DNA of 64,000 nt, taken from positions 1,054,001-1,118,000 of the forward strand of contig JAJNNY010000001.1 in NCBI GenBank assembly GCA_022453515.1, in the 5' to 3' direction. Source of the stretch: Astrocystis sublimbata. Taxonomy: Eukaryota; Ascomycota; Sordariomycetes; Xylariales; Xylariaceae. Every line of letters starts with the position of its first letter. Position 1 is the first letter of the stretch. The notes below the pieces were generated by a model. That model saw nothing but the letters and a program-made list of their open reading frames with translations. It ran no database searches and had not been told where the DNA came from. This document shows, one piece after another, positions 46,338 through 56,928 of the stretch. The position numbers were made by a program, and so were the translations under genes.

Positions 46338-47055
46338 ATGCGTCCGTCTCAGATTCTCCAAGGAGGTGGCGGCGATGCCCCTCTCGGCAAATACGGAAAG
46401 TGAGTGCGTCCCTGGCCCGCTGCGGCTTTTCTTCCATGCCATCCCGGCCGCCGCGCCTGTGATAGCCAACCGCCTTGGGCCTGAAGCTGCCATTTGCTGA
46501 CATTCCTACCAAAGATACCTAGGTGGCTGGGGAAACTTCGGTTAGTCTACTCCGATATCTTCCTAATCAACGAATGTCTGGACATCATCAATCCGACTAT
46601 CGAACCGGCTACGGTGTGAGGTGCCGTCGCAAGAGGGCGACAGTGGTGTTCTAGGCGCGAACCGCAGGCGATGCGACCACGGAACAGCGATTCGGGCGGG
46701 CATGCATCATTGAGGCTGACGAATTTGGATACACAGGTGGACCTAAGCAGAGAGGAATCATCACATACTCCTTGAGCTCCAACAAGCAGAACCCATTCGC
46801 CGGCGCCGCCCACGACGCCGTCTTCAACACATGGCGCCGCTTCAGCGCACAGGCGCTTTACGTTGTGCCCCCCTTTGTCCTCGCCTATGCCGTCATGTCC
46901 TGGGCCACTGAGAGGTATGTAGACTGTCCTATCAATTCGCCAGAGCCGTGTGCATCATGCCACGAAGCAGGCCAGTGTGACTGATTGACGTCCTTAGGAA
47001 CCACTACCTGAACTCCAAGGAGGGTCGCAAGGAGTTCGCCGACTCGGAGGAGTAA
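46338..47055 (+). CDS. qcr8: Cytochrome bc1 complex subunit 8 (Qcr8)
   Basis: A small ubiquinone-pocket-side subunit of complex III in the mitochondrial inner membrane. Exons 46338-46399, 46515-46540, 46737-46914 and 46998-47055 give 107 residues, close to yeast Qcr8. The matrix-side N-terminus [37 protein letters not shown] is characteristic, and the single membrane helix is ALYVVPPFVLAYAVMSWAT, followed by NHYLNSKEGRKEF. The second exon is only 26 nt and codes for the YLGGWGNF core. All introns are GT-AG. The complex I 21-kDa subunit gene lies 754 bp downstream on the same strand. Confidence 0.96.
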
Positions 47056-47808
47056 GGCAGCTTCAGTTGATGATGGGGTAGATACCGCGTGTTCTGTGTA
47101 GACAACAACCTTGTACATCAATAGACCTGCGTGCCATGGGCGCAAGATGATCCAAATCCCAGTCTCTTTTGTTGACGGATGATTTTCTCGACACATGGAC
47201 CATTTGGCAACAAGGAATTCCTAGCCACTCTCTTGTTGAACCACTCAATCACTGCGACTACGGCAGCACGATAGTACGTGCCATGTACTGCGCCAACATT
47301 ACCACCGTGACATCGAACTGTTCTGTTAGGGTCAATGAGAGTCGCGCTCTGGTTATCGCCAGCAGTTCTGGATTTTGGTATCTTAGAGTATATGCTTTTG
47401 CAGGAGCAGACAGCCGACTCAAGCATCGAAGGTCAAGACTTCCAAGTCCCGAGGCCGAGTGTTGGGCATAGACCGGACTACGTATGACCACCAGGCTATG
47501 GGCTTGGAACCAGTGTTTATGAGCTACTATTTACAAATATATCGATTACACACGGTATATCCATATATAATGAGTATATATAATAATACTATGATCAATT
47601 TAAATAAGCCATGACATCTTTGAGCTAGGTACGGACTGAGGGAGATATCGGGGCGGCTCTCACGACACAGTGCGGCAATACCTCGGGGAAACTGGCGGGA
47701 GCTCGCCGAAGCTGGGACCGGACCTGGCATCTTGGACCTCGCAACCGCATCCACCCAACCAGATCATCGACATTTCCAACAGCAATCTCCCCTCTCCATC
47801 CCGCCATC
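47056..47808. other. Intergenic stretch between two respiratory genes
   Basis: About 750 bp; 3' UTR of qcr8 and promoter of the complex I gene. A+T-rich near 47540-47600. No gene seen. Confidence 0.6.
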
Positions 47809-48675
47809 ATGGCTTCCAAAGCGGTAGCGAAGCTCGCCAAAGGCGTCGTGCCTCTCAGCCAGGTGCGTATCTACCCCGCGACCGTCCGGTGTCCTTGTCA
47901 ATGGCCCATCCATCTGAAGCGCCGCCGCCCGCCAGCAAACACCTCGTCCGAGACATGGAATGTCTGGATCCCACCTCGAGCCGCGCATCTGTTGACCGGG
48001 ACACATCCGACTAATACTGCGTGCATTTCCGACCAACAGAAACAAACCCTCGAGTCCACCGGCATCTGGGACAAAGTGCGCCGCCTCTTCGCCATCGACG
48101 CCAACCGCTCATCCGGCGTGCCGCTGAACCCCTTCTACCGGAACCCCACGCCCGGCGCCCTCGACCCTCTCGGCTACGACGACCCCGTGACCCTGCCGGC
48201 GGGCGACATCGCCGACAACCCGTACTGGAAGCGGGACGCGCGCCGGTCCTACCCGAAGCTCTCATTCGTGAACCAGGGGGACGCCGTGGCGCTGCTGAGC
48301 GTCGGCAGCGCGGCCGCGCCGAAGCAGGACCTGGTCGGCGACGCGGGCGCCAAGCAGCTTGTCGCCGTCGCCGAGGAAGGGAAGACGGGCGGCTTGGCGG
48401 CGTACTTTGAGAAGAACGCGGCGACTATGGCCAAGATCGAGGACGACCTGCTGGTGAACGGGCTGCCGCCGCTGCCGAGCGGCGAGAAGAAGAAGATGGA
48501 CGGCAAGTGGGAGACGTATAAGTATGGGCTGGCCGAGGAGAACTCGTACACCGATGAGTAAGCTGCCCATCTCCCCTGTCGTTGATCTGAAGAGGCGCGA
48601 TTCGGCCTGCGAATACAGGGCCTAATTTACTAACCTTTTGTGATCAACAGCTATCCGTGCCGGAGTTTCAAATAG
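47809..48675 (+). CDS. NADH:ubiquinone oxidoreductase (complex I) 21-kDa subunit
   Basis: An accessory subunit of mitochondrial complex I. Exons 47809-47862, 48040-48557 and 48651-48675 give 198 residues. The N-terminus MASKAVAKLAKGVVPLSQ, then TGIWDKVRRLFAIDANRSSGVPLNPFYRNPTPGA and AGDIADNPYWKRDARRSYPKLS, matches the fungal 21.3-kDa subunit as I remember it. GSAAAPKQDL and the ending NSYTDDYPCRSFK agree. The last exon adds only YPCRSFK plus the stop. Introns are GT-AG. It lies directly after the complex III gene qcr8, in the same direction. Confidence 0.92.
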
Positions 48676-48983
48676 AGGACAAGGCGTGTAAGAAGAAAGA
48701 ACAGAAATAAGCGGCATCACATTGTACATAGGACACAAACCCCACAATCCTAGATTTTCCCTAGACGAGAACTCGGGCTTTGCATCAATATCACCATCAG
48801 GCGTTCCTTTTCTATTCCTGTCACATTCCCATTCATTAATGTTTGAGTCATTTTGAGTTGCTATGCTGTGAGCCATGGCTGGAGCATCCCCTCCACCCAT
48901 GGAGAGGGGTTTGCAATACTGATTGCTATGAACGGGTCCGTGGGCATCTCCTACACAATTTGATGGTGTAATAACGAGACCCC
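48676..48983. other. Short convergent intergenic stretch
   Basis: About 310 bp of 3' UTR sequence between the complex I gene and lto1. Confidence 0.6.
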
Positions 48984-49739
48984 TTAGATATCAGTTGATT
49001 TTATCCCGGTGGAGGCGGAAGGACGTATCCTGCCTGCATCCTCTATGTTCTCATTTTTACTCACTGGTGGTGGGGACCTGGCATTGGCACTGGTGGTGCC
49101 GAATCTCCCAGTCGCAGGCCCCTCGCCCACTGCCCGTTCGATGATCCTCAGCTTCCCATGCGCGCCCTTCATCCTACTATCGAAGTCATTGACGGCCTCG
49201 TCATCGTTGTTCGTAGACAAGGTGCCCGGTTCCACCAAGCCGTAGAGCGTCTCGATGTTCTTCTCCAGGCGAGGATTGCTGTTTATAGGGGGCAGCCTCA
49301 GCCTTGCCGGATTCTCCTCCTCCTGACCCCCCTTGCCCTTTGCCGCATCTGGATTCGCGGTTGATTTATCGCTCTGTCTTGTGATAACCTCATTGGAGTC
49401 TTCTCCTGCGGCTGTTTGGGTTTGAGTAGACCCAGTGCTAGCGCTCGACCTATCCCTTCCCACTAACTGATCTTCACCTGATCCACCGTGTTGGCGTTGT
49501 TGGTCTCTCTTATTCTGTTGCTGCTGTCGGTACTTTGGTATCCGGTTGGCCCAGACGACGGCCTTGCTCTGCAGCCGGCCCGCCTCGGCGAACTTGTCAA
49601 AGCCCTTCTGCAACCCGAGCGAATAGCCCTCCACGCGGCCGGCTTCCGCGCCGGCGCGGAACCCCTCGTCGTACCCTTCCTGGTGGTACTCCTCCTCGAG
49701 ATTGAGAAGGTCGTCGAAGGGGTCGTGAGAGGTGTCCAT
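48984..49739 (-). CDS. lto1: Lto1 (ORAOV1-like) iron-sulphur targeting factor
   Basis: With Yae1, Lto1 links the cytosolic iron-sulphur assembly machinery to Rli1/ABCE1 for cluster insertion. One exon, 251 residues. The N-terminal 55 residues carry the family signature: DDLLNLEEEYHQEGYDEGFRAGAEAGRVEGYSLGLQKGFDK, with repeated G-x3-G units (deca-GX3 motif). The rest is Gln/Ser-rich, hydrophilic and probably disordered, longer than in yeast Lto1. The family's C-terminal Trp is missing: the frame ends in KSTDI. Either the Trp is not conserved in this lineage or the last residues differ by splicing. Confidence 0.88.
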   Translation of the reverse strand: MDTSHDPFDDLLNLEEEYHQEGYDEGFRAGAEAGRVEGYSLGLQKGFDKFAEAGRLQSKAVVWANRIPKYRQQQQNKRDQQRQHGGSGEDQLVGRDRSSASTGSTQTQTAAGEDSNEVITRQSDKSTANPDAAKGKGGQEEENPARLRLPPINSNPRLEKNIETLYGLVEPGTLSTNNDDEAVNDFDSRMKGAHGKLRIIERAVGEGPATGRFGTTSANARSPPPVSKNENIEDAGRIRPSASTGIKSTDI

Positions 49740-50657
49740 TGTTGATCGAACGGTAATTGGTGGAGTACTCAGTTGCGCGAGTGGATTAGGTACGGATGTA
49801 TGTAAAGTAGTGAAATATACGAGTGAGTGAGCGAGTTAGTTAGTGAGCTTCAGCTAGCTGTGCTTCTTGGAAGGGTGGTAATGTAATGGTGGTTGCTGGC
49901 GGGTCAAGATTCGGCTTGATCATTGACGTCTGCTTGTCTATGTTTCTTATGAAATATGCTCATGAATTTGAGAATAAGAAAAAAACCTTGAACTAGTGAA
50001 CTTGGAAGTAATTAGGTATTTTAATGTCCCTGTTGCGGCTAATTGTTCAAAGTCAGGTTGAACTAATGTGTCTTTCGAGTTGCGACAATAGAGGGGCAGA
50101 CTTGGGCAGCCAAGCATTTTTCGCTGGGTTTGGTCTAGCTTACCTAATCCAGATGGAAGAAGCCATCAGCTCAGCAGCATGTGATCCTGGCGTGCCCGGT
50201 AGGTGTCTATCTGACTGCGCGCGAAATCTTGCACATTTCCTCCTACGAGCAGTTTTTGAGCCCCAATTCAGGTGACTTTAAACATCGGCACGAATTTTCT
50301 CCAAATTGAAGGAGGTGGTCCGGCCAATTGCGATCCGTAAGGGATACCAACTTATTATGTACGATCGGAGTATGGTAAAGTTTGAACCTGAAGCAGATAA
50401 TATTACTAAACATGCCTAGACTCCTACTGTTTATTAAGTCACTTTCCTGGGACACACATATGAACAGGTGTAGTTGGTGGCACTACGCTCGATGAATGGC
50501 TTTGTATGTCCGAGGTCGTTCGGCTACAACCAGGAAGCGACTATCTATCTATCAGGAGTCGAACAAGCCTGGATTCAAAATTTGACATCACCTAACCTCG
50601 AAGCTTGGAAAGTCTAATGAGTCTTAATGCACTTGACGCCTACCCTTCTCCCTGGGT
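49740..50657. other. Intergenic stretch
   Basis: About 920 bp: lto1 upstream region and 3' end of the SDR gene. No supported gene. Confidence 0.55.
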
Positions 50658-51736
50658 TTAATGCAGCATGAACATACCACCGTTCGCGCATACAACCTGT
50701 CCCGTACACCAGGAAGCATCTTCGCTCACCAGCATGGCGACAATTCCAGCAATCTCACTCACATACGCTGGTCGGCCGCCACTTCTGGGCTCGTCGTCGA
50801 CCAGCTCCTGGCTATCGATGCCTGGCCGCGTGCGCATCAACGGCGTGTGCTCGACAAAGTGCTTGAGTTTGCCTCTGAACTCATCCGATGTGGTACCCCA
50901 CTGTTGACGGCAGATTAGCGATGGGCTGTCAGGTCGTCATGATGGTTTGCCTAGTTATACAAAAGCTCTCGAACTTCGGGAAATGCGAGCTTGCGGACGG
51001 AGTGTCGAGACGTGTCTGGTCCATCCCTAGGCACGTTCAGGGGCTAGATCACTTACCATCTCAGTGCCAACCGGCCCCGGGTTGATCGCGTTCACGGTGC
51101 AGCGCTCTGACAACTCTCTCGCCCAGGTTCGTGTCATGGCATCGAGAGCGGCCTTGCTGCCGCCATAGACGGTCTGTTGGTGGAACCCAGCGGTAGAGCT
51201 CACGCTGGAGATGTTCACGATGCGACCGGAGCGGTCATGCGGCAGGTACGGCTCGGCAGCCTGGGTTAGAAGTAGGGGTCCTAGAACATTGATGCGGTAG
51301 GTGGTGTCGAACTGCTCTACAGTGATGGACGGGAGCAAGCTGTTCATCGACACGCCGGCGTTGTTGACGATGATGTCGATCTGGAAGGTGCCGTCCGCTT
51401 TCTTCAGGACATCGCTATTCTTCGCTGCTTCTATTAGGGTCTTCGGCCCTCCGACGGTGCCGAGGTCTGCTTGGACACAGAGGGTCTTGACGTGGTGCTG
51501 TGACTCTAGGTCCTTGGCCAGGGACTCTGTACGCGCTTGAGAGGATGGCGAGGTGTATCCGAGGAGGATGTTGGCTCCGTTTGAAGCTAGCTTGGTGGCT
51601 ATAGCCTCGCCGATACCTGTGACGAGGGTTAGTCAGTCACGAGGTTGCAAGATAGCAGCTGGCCGTGGCACGGTAGGTACTTGCCCCGTGAAGCTCCGGT
51701 GACTATGGCAAGCTTGCCCTCCAGTGTCCGTGCCAT
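50658..51736 (-). CDS. Short-chain dehydrogenase/reductase (classical SDR)
   Basis: NAD(P)-dependent oxidoreductase of unknown substrate. Exons 51685-51736, 51057-51616 and 50658-50900 give 284 residues. The Rossmann glycine motif is TGASRGIG, then VNNAGVS, the catalytic ISSVSS Ser, and YGGSK (Tyr-x3-Lys), followed by NAINPGPVGTEM. The ending WCTGQVVCANGGMFM is the usual SDR C-terminal part. The first intron has a GC donor (GCAAGT) that splits TGASRGIG; no GT donor fits. The second intron, at 156 nt, is long. Similar fungal SDRs reduce 3-ketoacyl or polyketide-type substrates, but the target here is unknown, and no biosynthetic genes are adjacent. Confidence 0.9.
51617..51684 (-). other. GC-AG intron in the SDR gene
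   Basis: 68-nt intron with donor GCAAGT after CGG-G and acceptor TCACAG before GT-ATC-GGC; it rejoins the codons of TGASRGIGEAIA. It is the second GC-AG intron in this window. Confidence 0.8.
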
Positions 51737-52680
51737 ATTCAGCTCTTTCGATCTCGTTCTTCACGTGCGACAGATATATATACTGTACATGCGTGTCCAA
51801 TTGGGCCATGGGAAAGGTTAGGAAACTAGGTAGGAGAAATTGAGACAAAGCACGCAGCACAATTGGGAAGCAGCAGACACGAAGACCAATTAATATAGAG
51901 CTATAGATTACGACATGCCCACATTCTTATATTGTAGTACTAGTGCCACATCATGATATGTCTTAGGTTTAAGTGCGACAGCTGGGCCCATTGCGGGCTT
52001 TATCGGAATGATGTGGTCAAGTACGTAGGCAGTAGCAGGTATTTGCCTATTGCGCAGTAGCAGCACGTACGTGTACGCATCTTGATGGTCCCGTGATATT
52101 CATGGATACCTGGTACCTCCCACTTACACACAGACAGCGTGGAAGCGACGGGAGCGAGAGTGACTGAACAAGCTGCCCCGCGCTGGAATCCCCGAGAGAT
52201 GGCGGGGTGATTTCGCGGGCAACCTAATGCGGTGGGGCACTGCGGGTACGGAGCTGCCTACCTCTAACCTACTACTGCCTAGGTGATAGGTGGGGCCATA
52301 CCTAGAGCCACCTACCTGAAGATTACCGGTACCTACTCGGGTACCTAAGTGTCGGCAGACAGAACCCCACCGTGCAACTGTCCCTCAACAATCGGAATCG
52401 CAAACCGCCAGTCGCAGATCACCAACTTCGTAAGCGAGTTGTACATTTTGGTCCCCCCCGAGCTCGAGTCTAGCCCGCCAACAACCTGTCTGACAACACC
52501 ATCGACATATTTTTATCGGCCTATCCTAGTCGACGACCCCATCCCGTCCTTGGCTCGCACTCGCGCACTCACATATCCATCGCATGCCCGAGTAGACCGA
52601 AGCTGATCGACGATACATACCGCCGAAGCAGAGCAGGAGGGAGTGTGTAGCGGCCACCTCAAGCGAAACCTCAAGCGAAG
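51737..52680. other. Divergent promoter region, SDR / ard1
   Basis: About 940 bp with frequent tacct/aggta words (for example 52270-52345) and no supported gene. Confidence 0.55.
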
Positions 52681-53452
52681 ATGGACATCCGCCGACTCGA
52701 GCCGCGGGACATCCCGCTGATCCAGCACGCCAACCTCGAGAACCTGCCCGAGAACTACTTCATGAAATACTACCTGTACCACGCCCTGTCGTGGCCCCAG
52801 CTGAGCTACGTCGCCGTCGACGTCTCGCGCCCCAAGAAGACCCCCTACGACTATCCCAAGATCGTCGGCTACGTGCTCGCCAAGATGGAGGAGGAGCCCA
52901 CCGACGGCGTCCAGCACGGCCACATCACCTCCCTCTCCGTCATGCGCACCCACCGCCGCCTCGGCATTGCCGAGAAGCTGATGCGCCAGAGTCGTATGTC
53001 GCCTCTCTCCTTTCCCTCCTCCTTCTGTCTCCTTTTCTCTTCCCCTGTGCGCCTCCGCTGACCAGTGCGTCTCCGGCATGTGTCCAGAACTCGCCATGGT
53101 TGAGACGTTTGGCGCGCAATACGTATCCTTGCACGTGCGCGTGTCCAACAAGGCCGCAATTCACCTATACACCAAGACCCTCGGCTTCGACCAAGACAAG
53201 ACCGAGTCGTCGTACTACGCCGACGGCGAGGACGCCCACAGCATGCGTCTGGACCTCTCCGTCATCCGCGACCAGATCCGCGAGTCTGCCGCTGCTGAGT
53301 CGGACGACGCCGAAGACGAGGGCGAGCCTGTCGGAGAGGCCGGCGCCAAGAAGAGCCTCCCTGTGCGCGAGAAGGACCTCAAGAAGGTCAAGGTCGGGCG
53401 TGGCCTGGGTGTCTCGGCTCTTGTTGAGAAGGATGAGAGCAAGCACCCATAG
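52681..53452 (+). CDS. ard1: N-terminal acetyltransferase A catalytic subunit (Ard1/Naa10)
   Basis: Acetylates N-termini of nascent proteins on the ribosome as the catalytic partner of Nat1/Naa15. Exons 52681-52993 and 53088-53452 give 225 residues. The start [45 protein letters not shown] is the Naa10 signature. The acetyl-CoA motif is [15 protein letters not shown], and [21 protein letters not shown] closes the GNAT fold. The tail after residue 160 is acidic and then Lys-rich. Compared with many Naa10 proteins, an insert [15 protein letters not shown] lies before the [12 protein letters not shown] strand. The intron is GT-AG and splits the second Gln codon of RQSQLAM. Confidence 0.96.
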
Positions 53453-54052
53453 GGAGAGTGTCAGTATCTAATTCGGCTCTGAAACTGCAGCTGGAAAACG
53501 GAGACCAGGAAAAGAAGGGTTACAAGGAAAAACAGGGGCCACGATAAGCTCGGACAGGGCAGCCAAACACAAGAGTCCAGCCACCAGCAATGGCACACGC
53601 GAAAAGGAATATTTAGCCCTGGCCTCTAGTCACTGTCGGGGCCTCTGATCACTGTCGAGCACGAAGAGCCCTACGGATACACAGCTGGATCGGACTTGAT
53701 ACACTGCGTAAGCGACCACTACCTAATGACAAAACACGGAGAGATCTGGCGTTACATCTTAGCAGCATGTCATAGCATATCCCTACCTATAGACGTAGAT
53801 GGATGATTCAAGAGAGAAAAAGCAAGAGAAACTATAGCGTTATGTTTTTACGTTACGACATACAACAGTTGTGAGAAAGACTACTGGTCCTCGTGTAGCA
53901 AAGGATTTCTTTAGTGCATATCATGTATTTCGCCGTGCATAAGGCACAAGCGCAGATCTATGTCGATTATTACGTGAATTATTAGGGGTTTTCAACAAGC
54001 CAAACGAATTCCATGCATGTAAGCCGACTTTATCTCAAAATCCTCCGAACCA
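53453..54052. other. Convergent intergenic stretch
   Basis: About 600 bp, presumed 3' UTRs. No gene seen. Confidence 0.55.
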
Positions 54053-56140
54053 TTACCAGGTCTCGAACCAGTCCGCCAACTTTTCAATCGATCCGGTCTT
54101 AGTTGCTTTCTCCTTCAATTTCCATACCGCTGCTTTTAACTTATGGAAATTGGTTGATGTCTCCTGGGCCGCGCCTCTGGCCCACCCATAGGCTTGCTCC
54201 AATTCTTTGTTCTCGGTTTTTAGTACCTTGATCTCCCGCGCCAGATCGGCTTCTTCATGCATATCCAAAATCCTATCCCAGTAAGCTTCATCACTGACGA
54301 GTTGACTGCGCAATCTTCCGACATCTTCTCTCAAACTTCGAGCCACATCCTCTTTTCTCTTGTTTTCAAGGTGCAGCTCGCGATTCTGGTCTTCCAACTG
54401 CCTAACTTCGCACCCCCGCTGACGAACCTTGGCGTCCAGGCGCCGTGCGTCTCCTAAACGATCAATGTCCCCTTGCAAGTCCCAGTTTTCGTCTTCCATT
54501 AGCGACATGTCAGATTCCAGCTCCCCAACTTGAGCCTTAAGGTTGCTATTGACAGCGCGACTGTGACTAAGGTCCTTTTGAAGCCCCTCGTTTTCGAGTT
54601 CCAACCGTGCATTTTCGATTTCCAATTGGGTATTTGCGTCCCCCAGTAGCTCCATCTTGAGTACCATCTCATAAGCCCATTTCTCAGAGCTAGACATCGT
54701 ATCCTCATCTATGGCTGCACCCTTATCCTCAATTTCTTCGACAAAAACTCCTTCATCCTTAGACTCGTCCTCCTCAGGCTCTTCATTTTCGTCCCAATCG
54801 TTTTCGTAAGATTCGTCCCCATCGCTTTCGTAAGAGTCGTGCGAGCAGTCTTCGTCCGAGTCCTCAGCATCATGATCCTCGCCACCCTTGTCCTGTGCTC
54901 CAGACGAGGATATTTTCTTGGGTTGGGGTTCAAGCTTCGCCGGCTCAGCTTCCTTGAGGGCGTCACCGGAGTTGTAGGGAATGTCCTGTTGCTGGGCCGG
55001 TACAGACGGGCGATCTGGAAGAAACGGGTCATCGGCGACGGGATAAGCCGTGTTCAGTGACCGGACCAGGCCTTCAGGTTCGTCATGTCCATCATCATCA
55101 TGAACACAATCAACCAAGGGCCGACTCTCCATATCAGAGGCAACTGGAAAAGTGGGGTGCGAGATTGTTCCTTTCTCGCAGGAATCCTTTGCCGGCTGCT
55201 TGAAAACTTCACGAAGTGTGCCACACTTGGCCGTGCGTTTACCCGGGAACAGATACACGTAGACTGGGTCAAAATGTACCTTCTTAGTGGGCTTTTCTTT
55301 GATACCCTCATTGAAGCCCTGGGCCCCCAATGGTTGGGCCCGCTCGCAGTCCTTGTCCGATGTGTTGAGATCTATCTTCTTCAGTTCATCACGACACTCT
55401 TCAATCCATGTGTTAATGCGTTCGACTGGGTTTTTGAGATCTGCCTTGATATATGCCTCAAGGTTCGCCTTTTCAGACGCTTATCCCTGTCGGATTTCCT
55501 CTTGTCCAAGCAGCTTGTCGCCTTCCTTTTTGGCGGATTCCTTCTTCTCGTGGAACGTGTGGCCGCTTCCCGGGTCTTCGTGTGGTTTGTTGCGACCTTT
55601 ACCAGCCGTCTGTGTGACTAATCCATTCGACTTGTCGTTGTTTCCAAATTTCGTTGTATATAGACAATGCGTATATTGGACCTCCTGTAGTAAGACCTCC
55701 TGTAGTAGGAGGCCCACCTGGTCACGCAAATCTGACTGTGATACTTGTGTGGAGGCCGTGTTCCTTGCTGCCTCGATCTTGGTTCTAGCTTCCTTCAACA
55801 TGCCTTTTGTAACAAACCCGCATGTAGATGATAGCCAACTATGTAGGATGTCCAAGGCGATGGGTAACTGTGAATCATAGAGAAAATACCAGTCGTAGAA
55901 GTCAATGGGTTTGGCAAGGTCGACGGCTGGCTTGTCGGATCGAGATCGTGGTGACCACTCAAGCTTGCTGCTAGGCTGATGGCTTGGAAGGGGCGGACCT
56001 TCGTGTACGTTGCGCCGACCTGAACATTCTGAGTGAAGAGAATGATCTTGGTTTGACACGGCACTATGCGAGAAAAGAGAGCCATTTGCCTGCTTCTCGG
56101 GCATTTGTCGGACAGACATGACTAGAGATGCTCCAGTCAC
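54053..56140 (-). pseudogene. Coiled-coil protein ORF interrupted by one in-frame stop
   Basis: A single frame of 696 codons with one internal TAA at 55481-55483. The first part (219 residues, hydrophilic) ends GQEEIRQG before the stop; the frame is then open without interruption to 54053, and the codons right after the stop (ASEKANLEAYIKADLKNPVERINTWIEECRDEL) look coding. The second part contains a basic region (KEKPTKKVHFDP), a long Asp/Glu/Ser-rich block near 54700-54870, then about 230 residues of heptad-rich coiled coil. A GT-AG pair able to remove the TAA exists (donor GTAAAG) but would also delete coding-like sequence. I therefore favour a nonsense change, for example CAA to TAA. The family is not recognised. 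It could also be a valid stop with a separate downstream gene. Confidence 0.55.
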
Positions 56141-56928
56141 CGCTTGCTACTAGGTGGTTTGTGATTGTTTCAAGAAGATGGTGATCTCAAGACTTAGCAA
56201 TATGATGTCTTAAGAATGTGGGGGATGGGGGGGGGGGAGGTAGGTGCGTATCTGTTCGTTGCCGACCAGCTAACACATGAAAAGGGAGAATGAAAGAAGA
56301 GACTAGGTATATGGAATGGTTGGAGATATATTGGAATATATATATTTGCTGCTGTGTCCTTCTATACCTTGCTGGCTAGGGCTTGTGAACTATATATCAA
56401 TGACAACCCTGTTGGACTCCCCTAGAGTTTGGAAGAGAGCCCGTATTGCTGACACAGCTCAGTTCTTTGCTGCACTCTACTTGCTTCTAATGGCTGTATG
56501 CAAACAAAGTTGTATCAACAGCGTGTTGATAAGTGGCCTAGGTCATACAACGATATTTTATTTGGTTCAGCAGATGCAGCGCGGAATGTAAACGGCTCGT
56601 AACAGTGCAGACCAACTGTATTACCGACCTGTAGTCTGGGTCAGGATCGGGATTGCGAAAGCGAGCCTGATAAAGTTGACGTGGCCAGGACTGTTTACCT
56701 TTTAGCATACCTAGGTGTGCCTGCCAACTCGCATGTAGTGCGGTCGGTATCTTATGTAACCTGCTCGATAAAGTTGACACTCGCAGCCAACCAACCCCTT
56801 GTGATACCTTTTAAGGTAACATGAATACGCAATCGTTTCGATGAAAGCACCACATAAAGGCACTGAGGAATCGGTTGCTAATACTAGGTAGGTAGCTTCC
56901 CATTTGACTGCTCGACTGGGTAGGTATC
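56141..56928. other. Intergenic stretch
   Basis: About 790 bp; contains a G-run of 11 near 56227-56237 and a taggtaggta word at 56885-56894. No gene seen. Confidence 0.55.

Noticed and set aside
50540..50580. tRNA-like caggagtcgaac sequence
   Set aside because: Lacks a matching T stem, anticodon arm and acceptor stem.
55330..55560. An intron that would remove the TAA in the coiled-coil gene
   Set aside because: A GTAAAG donor with an in-phase acceptor exists, but the intron would be over 200 nt and would remove sequence that looks coding on both sides of the stop.
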